This document shows, one piece after another, positions 50,880 to 58,400 of a stretch of DNA of 64,000 nt; position 1 is the first letter of the stretch, and each line of letters starts with the position of its first letter. The position numbers and the translations under genes were made by a program. The notes beneath the pieces are model-generated. The model had not been told where the DNA came from and did not search any database. It saw only the letters and a list, made by a program, of their open reading frames with translations. Origin of the DNA: Altibacter lentus (lineage in GTDB: Bacteria; Bacteroidota; Bacteroidia; Flavobacteriales; Flavobacteriaceae); contig NZ_KN050846.1 of the NCBI RefSeq assembly GCF_000746845.1, positions 1,566,963 through 1,630,962 of the forward strand, written 5' to 3'.

Positions 50880-53074
50880 TAGTCTTTCTTTAAAATTAGA
50901 ACAACGCGTGTTCCTTCTTCGTTTTCAAAAATATTCTCGACAGAAACATCTACTTTATCTTTATACATTTCGTTCAAGATTGCAATTCTTTTTTGAATGT
51001 TACCCATCCCTTTGGAATTTTGCTTCTTTTGATGCTCGGTCTTTAGCTCTTTCGATTTTTTACGTCCAATCCCGTCGTCACTAATGGTTATTGAAACAGT
51101 TTCGGGGTCGATCTGTGCAAAGTGTATCTCTAACAGGCCTTTATCTTCCTTATACCTAAGTCCGTGCCAAACCGCATTTTCTACATAGGGCTGCAACAGC
51201 ATGGGCGGAATAACGAACTCCGAAAGCTGTAATGATTCATCTACCGTGATGGCGTAATCGAATTTGTTCTTAAACCGCATATGCTCCAGTTGCACGTACA
51301 ATTCAAGCAATTCGATCTCTTTGGCCAAGGGGATAAAATCCTCTTCACTGTTCTCTAAAACAGAGCGCATTAATTGAGAGAAGTCGCTTAAATAGGTATT
51401 GGCTGCACGCTCATCGCTACTGGCAATAAAACTATTTACCGAATTGAGCGCATTGAAAATAAAATGCGGATTCATTTGGGTTCGTAATGATTTTAATGCC
51501 AAAAGATTGTTCGCATACTTCTGTTGTTTGACACTTTTGTATTGAGTATAGGCGATCAGCAGCAGTAATAGTGCAATAAGAACTAAGGAACCTATCACCC
51601 ACTGTTGTACTCGATTATTCTTTTGTATGAGCTCTTGATTCTCAAAAGCCAACTGATATCGGCTTTCGTTGAGCTTGCGTTCATTTTCCAAGCTAATGAT
51701 TCGATTCTGTTTCAAAGCGATCTCTCTATTAAAGCGTGCTGCCTGGGAAATCTCCTGTTCTTTTTTTACATAGAGTTCGTCTACGACCTCTACATACTGT
51801 TCGTAGGTCTCGGCAGCTTTTCCAAAATCTCCAATATCACGATAGATCTCTGAAAGTTTTCGGGTCGCATCCTTTTGTACGAGTAGATCTTCTTTTTTAT
51901 CTGCTTCAGTGATACTGCGCTGCAAATAAGGGATCGCTTCTTCGTATCTTTCCTGGCCCACATAGGCATTGGCGATCTTATAATTTTGACGTTGCGGCGT
52001 CAAAGGACTTGACAGGTCTTCTTCTACATCTCCATCATCTAAAGATTTGATCTCGTTCAAGGCCTCCTCTCGCAGTTTTATCTCCTTGTCGAAATTCCGA
52101 TTCTGATTATAGAAATCGGCTACTTTGTTCTTCTCGGCAACGGCCCTTTTCTTATTTTCCTTTTTGGCAAGACTTAGTGAATTATCAAAATACGCTTCAG
52201 CTTCTTGAACGGCTCCACCCTGCGCATAGGCCTCTCCTATCTTCGAGTTGAGGTCGGTGATCTTAGGTGTTATGCTGTGTGCGTTGGCAACATCAAGGGC
52301 TTTTTGATAATTAAAAACACTTTTTACGGGATCATTGATCGCCTTATAGGTGTCCCCTAATCCTTCATAGACTTCAACGCGCTGATAATTAGAAAGCGAC
52401 TCCTGCAATAAACTTTTATAGGAAGTGATGCTTTCTTGATAATTCTTATTGTCCATGTAGGCGGAAGCCAACTTTATTCGGGTGTTACGAGCAGGATTGA
52501 ATGAAATACTTGTTTTATAGTTGTCTACAGCGAGATCGTACTGTCCCCAATAGGAATTTATATTGCCCAGAGTAAGAAACGCTATGGCATTTTGGGCGTC
52601 TGAAGCTTTTTTAGACCTAACAGATTCTAAAGCCCGTGTTACATATTCTATGCTTTTTTGAGCATTTTTCTTCAGAAAAAAATTAGATGAATCAATATAC
52701 TGTTTAAAAAGATCTCGGGAAGCTACGTTGGATGTTGACTGTACCGGCATGGCTTCACTTTCGGCTTTTTTTACCTTTACCATTACTTGTTGTTTATCGC
52801 GTATAGTGTGGTAAACGGTCTCAAAATCGTCACTTTTAATAATAAGTTCATCTCCTATCCTGGCTGTGATCGTAAACTCACCCCTGTCATTGGTAGTGGT
52901 ATATTTACCCCCAAGGATCTCTACATTCACTTTTGGAATGGGCATATCGTTTTCTTCTTCAAGAACCTTTCCGGAGAGCGTGAACTCGTCTTGTTGCTTG
53001 CGTAAGGTCTGGCCCTGGGCGACAGCTATTACTGAAAACAAGAGGAGGATAAAAAAGTAAAAAGCTCGGTTCAT
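50879..53074 (-). CDS. LytS-like sensor histidine kinase with carboxypeptidase-regulatory-like domain and TPRs
   Basis: A 731-residue inner-membrane kinase. In order: signal peptide (1-21); a carboxypeptidase-regulatory-like beta-sandwich (about 30-100, FTLSGKVLEEENDMPIPKVNV); TPR repeats (about 120-440); a coiled coil; one transmembrane helix (about 492-515); the His-kinase domain with the phospho-accepting His near 536 in QMNPHFIFNALNSV; and the ATPase domain (YVENAVWHGLRY, then DDGIGRKKSKE). The periplasmic half resembles the N-terminal plug domain of TonB-dependent transporters, so it may sense a protein or envelope state. It is coupled to a LytTR regulator and diverges from the VWA lipoprotein gene. 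Confidence 0.92.
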   Translation of the reverse strand: MNRAFYFFILLLFSVIAVAQGQTLRKQQDEFTLSGKVLEEENDMPIPKVNVEILGGKYTTTNDRGEFTITARIGDELIIKSDDFETVYHTIRDKQQVMVKVKKAESEAMPVQSTSNVASRDLFKQYIDSSNFFLKKNAQKSIEYVTRALESVRSKKASDAQNAIAFLTLGNINSYWGQYDLAVDNYKTSISFNPARNTRIKLASAYMDNKNYQESITSYKSLLQESLSNYQRVEVYEGLGDTYKAINDPVKSVFNYQKALDVANAHSITPKITDLNSKIGEAYAQGGAVQEAEAYFDNSLSLAKKENKKRAVAEKNKVADFYNQNRNFDKEIKLREEALNEIKSLDDGDVEEDLSSPLTPQRQNYKIANAYVGQERYEEAIPYLQRSITEADKKEDLLVQKDATRKLSEIYRDIGDFGKAAETYEQYVEVVDELYVKKEQEISQAARFNREIALKQNRIISLENERKLNESRYQLAFENQELIQKNNRVQQWVIGSLVLIALLLLLIAYTQYKSVKQQKYANNLLALKSLRTQMNPHFIFNALNSVNSFIASSDERAANTYLSDFSQLMRSVLENSEEDFIPLAKEIELLELYVQLEHMRFKNKFDYAITVDESLQLSEFVIPPMLLQPYVENAVWHGLRYKEDKGLLEIHFAQIDPETVSITISDDGIGRKKSKELKTEHQKKQNSKGMGNIQKRIAILNEMYKDKVDVSVENIFENEEGTRVVLILKKD

Positions 53075-53089
53075 GCGTCGTATTTGACC

Positions 53090-53099
53090 GTAAACATAC
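53090..53099 (-). promoter_or_regulatory. -7-like box of the sensor kinase gene, mirrored at 53247
   Basis: Minus-strand GTATGTTTAC contains TATGTTTA, one base off TAnnTTTG, 16 bases upstream of the kinase ATG. The same ten bases occur on the plus strand in front of the divergent VWA gene. Confidence 0.45.
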
Positions 53100-53246
53100 G
53101 TACTTTACCCCAATCCCGAAAACCCCCTCGGGCGCATAGTGACTTCTTTTTCATTCAAAAAACTAACTTCCCTAACGGACGATTCCACTTAACTAACTGA
53201 GATGGCACGTTCCCTCAGTTCACGTTTTACAGTAAATACCTTGGTA

Positions 53247-53256
53247 GTATGTTTAC
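53247..53256 (+). promoter_or_regulatory. -7-like box of the VWA lipoprotein gene, mirrored at 53090
   Basis: Plus-strand GTATGTTTAC (TATGTTTA, one base off TAnnTTTG), 24 bases upstream of the VWA ATG at 53281, exactly repeated in inverse orientation in front of the kinase gene. The 206-base region between the two genes holds no other gene. Confidence 0.45.
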
Positions 53257-53280
53257 TCTATAAATATAATCTAAAACCTT

Positions 53281-54438
53281 ATGAAAACGATGCACCTTTT
53301 CACATTCATTCTGGCGTTTATAAGCGTCTTATCGTGTAAGGCAGACACGCCCAAGCGTATTGGCTCCATTGAAACAGTTACAACAGCTCACCCTCCAATT
53401 ACAAAAGAACACTATATAAAAGTTGCACTATTGCTGGATACAAGCAATAGCATGGACGGATTGATCGATCAAGCAAAAGCACAGTTGTGGGAGATCGTTA
53501 ATGAGCTTTCCTATGCGAAATGTCGTAACGAAAGACCTTCACTTCAAATCGCCTTGTACGAATATGGAAATGACAATCTCAATGCACGAGAGGGATACAT
53601 ACGAAAGATCCTTGGTTTTACCGAAGATCTTGATGATGTGTCAAAAGAACTATTCTCACTTACTACCAACGGCGGAAGCGAATACTGCGGCACGGTAATA
53701 CAGGCTTCGTTAGAACAGTTGGATTGGGGGAATGATGCAGACGACTTGAAAATGATTTTCATTGCGGGTAACGAGCCTTTTACCCAAGGAGATATCCACT
53801 ATAAGGACGCTTCATTAAATGCGAAGGAAAAAAACGTGGTCGTTAATACTATTTTTTGTGGGGATTACAAACATGGAATTTCCTCCTACTGGAAGGACGG
53901 GGCCCAGCTTAGCTATGGAGACTATATGGCCATTAATCACAATGTCGAGACCGTGCATATTGCCTCGCCTTACGACGATGTCATCTTACAGCTCAATATT
54001 CAGTTAAATGAAACGTATGTGCCTTACGGAGCCAGCGGGAAACGCAAAGTGGCCTTACAAATGGAGCAAGATGATAATGCGGCCGAATACAGCAAAGCCA
54101 ATGCGGTAAGCAGGACCGTAACAAAAAGTTCACACTTGTATAAAAACGCTACGTGGGATTTAATAGATGCTGAAGCTGAAGCAGATTTTAGCTATGCTGA
54201 ATTAAAAAAAGAGGATCTTCCGAAGGAGTTACAAAAAAAGACCGCTTCAGAACTTAAGAGATATATAACCGAACAGCGTGCGGAAAGAGAACGTATTCAA
54301 AAGCAGATTTCAGAACTGAATGAAAAACGCAGAAAATTTGTTGTCTCCCAATCTAAGGATGCCGCAAACGGGCTGGAAAACGCCATGATACAAGCATTGA
54401 AGAAACAAGCCGGTAAGAAAAATTATACTTGGGAATAA
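53281..54438 (+). CDS. VWA-domain lipoprotein
   Basis: A 385-residue lipoprotein with lipobox VLSC (Cys19). Residues about 46-250 are a von Willebrand factor type A domain with an intact metal site, DTSNS (53-57) and a later T/GGSEYCG. The C-terminal third is a charged helical coil (ELKRYITEQRAERERIQKQI, ending KKNYTWE). VWA domains bind a ligand or surface through a bound metal. It diverges from the sensor kinase with a shared inverted ten-base box, which suggests common control; the target is unknown. Confidence 0.88.
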   Translation: MKTMHLFTFILAFISVLSCKADTPKRIGSIETVTTAHPPITKEHYIKVALLLDTSNSMDGLIDQAKAQLWEIVNELSYAKCRNERPSLQIALYEYGNDNLNAREGYIRKILGFTEDLDDVSKELFSLTTNGGSEYCGTVIQASLEQLDWGNDADDLKMIFIAGNEPFTQGDIHYKDASLNAKEKNVVVNTIFCGDYKHGISSYWKDGAQLSYGDYMAINHNVETVHIASPYDDVILQLNIQLNETYVPYGASGKRKVALQMEQDDNAAEYSKANAVSRTVTKSSHLYKNATWDLIDAEAEADFSYAELKKEDLPKELQKKTASELKRYITEQRAERERIQKQISELNEKRRKFVVSQSKDAANGLENAMIQALKKQAGKKNYTWE

Positions 54439-54466
54439 AAAATGCCCCGATTACGGGGCATTTTTT
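54437..54466. terminator. Bidirectional terminator between VWA and PorP/SprF genes
   Basis: AAAAAATGCCCC, loop GATTAC, GGGGCATTTTTT: a perfect 12-pair hairpin with A- and T-runs. It covers the stop codons of both convergent genes. Confidence 0.93.
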
Positions 54467-55487
54467 AATTATTAGGTCGCAACATTCCGTTGTACCTCAT
54501 GTCTTGTGACCAACGCCGTATCTTGCCTTCCACAAAATTATACCCAAGGGTTATTTGGTGAAACCCGCCACTTCTAAATCGTACTGTGCCGGTTTGGTAA
54601 GAATACATATATGCGAAGACGAATTTCTTATAATTAACTCCCAGAACAGGCGTGAAATACTGAAGCTTTTGATCTTTGATCTCAGTGCCGTCCAAATATT
54701 CCGATCCGTCAAAAGATCTTCTATAAGAAAGACCTCCCCAAATTCTTCCTTCTTCCAACTCTCTGTACGCCTTAAAATTAATGTCAATAGCTTGTTCCCC
54801 TGTGCGCTCCTGAAATTGAAAAAGGAACGAGGGCTCAAACATCCAATAAGAGCCGTACTTACTTATATTATAGGACCCGGCTATCATATATCGCCTTTGG
54901 TTATTCGATTCGAATCCTTCATCGTTAAGACCTCTATTTTTAAAGATTAGGTTTTTAATAGTAAAATGACCCGAAAAATTTAAAAAATTATACGACGCAC
55001 CTGCATCAATATTATAGTAAGATGTACTCTGTATGATCCCTGCAATAATTGGATCAAAATCGTTAGGATCGAATTGTGTTTCATCTAATTTCGATTGAAT
55101 GAAACCTCCGCTCAATCCCAGTGATAATTGATTAAGGTCAACGTCACTTCCTCGCGAGAAAGATATGTGATGTGCGTATGTTAAATACGCTCCAGCCTGT
55201 GAATGATAGCCATTTCGATCATTGAAAAGAATAGCTCCAACTCCCGATCGATCATTAAGCCGAGTATTAAAAGTCACCGTTTGTATATTGGGAGCCTCAT
55301 CTTGATCAAACCATTGCTGTCTTGCAGTTACACGTAGCTTTGAATAATTGGCTGCTCCTGCCATGGATGGATGTAATAAATAGTAATTGTCTGCAAAATA
55401 ATTAGAATACACCGGGATCCCGTCTTGTGCATAAACAAATGGGGCAATTATTAATAGAAGTAATAAGTAGGTTGTCTTAATATTCAT
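54465..55487 (-). CDS. PorP/SprF family type IX secretion system outer-membrane protein
   Basis: A 340-residue outer-membrane barrel with a signal peptide (1-20). The family start GIPVYSNYFADNYYLLHPSMAGAANYSKLRVTARQQW is complete, and the C-terminus ends TLGYNFVEGKIRRWS. PorP/SprF proteins are dedicated partners that secure T9SS cargo with a type B signal to the outer membrane. It lies 9 bases after the giant cargo gene, the typical cargo-PorP pairing. Confidence 0.95.
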   Translation of the reverse strand: MNIKTTYLLLLLIIAPFVYAQDGIPVYSNYFADNYYLLHPSMAGAANYSKLRVTARQQWFDQDEAPNIQTVTFNTRLNDRSGVGAILFNDRNGYHSQAGAYLTYAHHISFSRGSDVDLNQLSLGLSGGFIQSKLDETQFDPNDFDPIIAGIIQSTSYYNIDAGASYNFLNFSGHFTIKNLIFKNRGLNDEGFESNNQRRYMIAGSYNISKYGSYWMFEPSFLFQFQERTGEQAIDINFKAYRELEEGRIWGGLSYRRSFDGSEYLDGTEIKDQKLQYFTPVLGVNYKKFVFAYMYSYQTGTVRFRSGGFHQITLGYNFVEGKIRRWSQDMRYNGMLRPNN

Positions 55488-55496
55488 AATATGGAT

Positions 55497-58400
55497 CTAT
55501 CGTTTTAGTGTAAAGTGGCCTTTAAATTCCTTTTGTGTTTCGTTCTCTTTGTATTCCACCACGAACCAGTAATCGCTCGAAGGTAATGGATTCCCGTTAT
55601 AGGTACCATCCCATCCCGGACCCTGCGGACTGATCTGCTTCAAGAGCTTTCCAAACCTGTCAAATATATAAATTTTTGCCGTAGGGTCACCACCGGCAAT
55701 GCCAATGATATTCCACGTATCGTGGTACCCATCCTGATTCGGTGTGACAAATCGAGGATAGTCAATAATGCTAACCTCCAAACTCACACTACCACACCCA
55801 TTGGCATCCTTTATAGTCACCACATGAACCCCGGGGTCCACATCGGTAAAAGTACTCTCCTCTTGGAAAGGCCCATTGTCCAGCTGGAACACATAATCAC
55901 CATCGCCTGTGACCATCACATCGATGGTATGAGAACTGGCAAAGGCCCCACTGGTCACCTCTGCACTATAGGTAATGGGAGGCGAAGAAACGATCACCGT
56001 TGTGGTGACCTCCATACTACAACCCGTAGCATTCTCCGTAACGATCACCGTATAGACACCGCCTTCCAAGGCAATGATCGAGGGACCGTTCTGTCCCAAA
56101 AGCGTCACCCCATCCAACTGCCACTCAAAACTATAGAGGGTAGCCTCCAGACCCGTATCGATCACAGGCGGGGAAGCGCCCCCTTCCTCAGCATCGATCG
56201 GGTTCCCATTGGCATCCACACAAAGACGATAGGTCTCATCCAAGACCACCAAAGGTAGCTGCTCCACCTTTAAGGTAACTTCGGTAATATCAAAACAACC
56301 CGTCTCAGGATGCGTCACACGCGCATAGATCACTTGCGGATTGATAATATTGGTATAGGCATCCGGCAACGCATTAGCCGTATCTCCCAACTGCGCCTGT
56401 TCCAGACTCTCATAAAAATCAACATCATAAGGCTGGCCTCCAAGGACCTCCAAACCAATTAGAGGAAGATCAAAGACCGTATACCCGTCGTTGGGACCCT
56501 CCTGGTCACAAAGCACATACGGCTCACTAAGAGCATTGGCAATAACACCCTCCAATACCTGAAGGTTGAAGGTTAAAGAATAGTTCCCCTCAGCGTCCTG
56601 CTCACTGGCAATGTAACACGTGGTCTGGGTGTTCAAGATCCCGACATAGATAGGCTGGCCCGGAGGACTCACACTACCATCATTCTGGTAATTGGTCACA
56701 TCTCCTATTGGATTGCTTCCCGAAGCTGCATCACCCGGCGTTTCATAGAAACTAACCTGATGGATAAGGGGGTCCTGACCGTTCAAGATCTCATCGATCC
56801 GATCGGTAAGATCAAAGAAAGCAAAACCATCGTTGTCCACCTCACAGACTACCAGATCACTGATCTGAGCTGTCGCATCCGGAAGCGCATTGACCACAAG
56901 TAGCAACTCAACGATCTCAAAACACGCCTCTACACTGGCATTGTTGGTCACCCGAACATAGATCGTTTGCGGATTCTCCAAATTCTCATACATGGTGATA
57001 TCACCCGCAATAGGGTCATTGTCCACCGCCTGCTGGTAACTCTCATGGTAAGAGAAAACAACATTAGGGTTGGTACTGATCTGCCCCTCACGAATGGTAA
57101 GATCAAAAAACTCCTTCTCATCCCCAGCATCGGTGTAGTCACACTTCTCGATAGGATCCGGCGTATTGGGCTGAGGGTTAGGAACCACCCGAAGTTCAAG
57201 GCTGGTAAAGTTCTCACACTCCGTATTGGTATCAAACACTCGTACATACACCGTCTGAGGATTACTCGTATTGGCATAGGCCGTGGCAGGGACAATGCGG
57301 TTCTCATCGTCCAATGCGTTTTGCTGGCTCTCGTAATAATAAGCCTCTACACCTGCAGCGCCGCCCGTGATCTCATCACTCTTGGCAGTAAGGTCAAAGA
57401 GGGTGACCCCGTCATTAGGCTCCCCAAGGTCATCACACTCTGACAAAGGCGTGGGAGCGTTCGCCAAGGGACCCGTATTGACCTGAAGTGTAAAACTCAC
57501 AATGGCAAAACAACCGTTGCCACCACTCTCCAAACGAACCCAGATGGTCTGAGGGTTCACAGTATTGGTATACATCGTAGGGGTAGTGATCATTGGGGTG
57601 CCCGCCGTGGCATTGGCCAAACTCGTATGATAACTGAAACTATAGCTCACAGGAGGATCAGAGACCGGCTGAAGATCCAAAAGCGTTGGCTCATACACCG
57701 TAAGATCAAAGACCGAAGTGGTCCCCTGATCACAGGCCACCAGGGAAGGAAGACTGTTGGGTACCAAAGGGGACGGATTTACAATAAGGTCGAAGGTAAC
57801 CACCGTATAACAGCCCGAGGTGTTAGGGGCCTGGGTGAAGGCCACACGCGCCCATACAGGCTGTACATTGGCCACAATGTTCTGATAAGGACTCGAGATA
57901 GGGAACACACCATTGTTGGCATCGCTCTGGCTCTCATGATAGGTCACCGTAGCACCCATGGCAGAGGTGATCTCAGCATCCTTGCTCGTAAGATCGAACA
58001 ACGCGATCCCGTCATTGTCATCATCACACACCACCAAAGGGGTAGGGTCTGCCGCCACAGGGACCGGAAGCACCGAAATGGTAAGGGTCGTGCGTGCCTC
58101 ACAGCCCGTGCTGTTGAACACACTCACATACAACGTCTGAGGGGTAGCCGTATTGGCGTACGAAGTGGCGGGACTAATGGCCGTACCCGCAGCCTGATCG
58201 GCAGGGGTCTCGTAATAAAATACCGTAAGATCCGGGTTAAAGCCCGTGATCTCTGAATTGTAAGACGTAAGATCAAAGAGCGTCACACCATCCGTATCAC
58301 TGCCACTGGCCTGATCATCACACACCGCCTTATCCGCAGGGTCATTAATGAGGGGGTACACCCCAACGATCAGATCAAAGGAACTGATACGACCACAACC

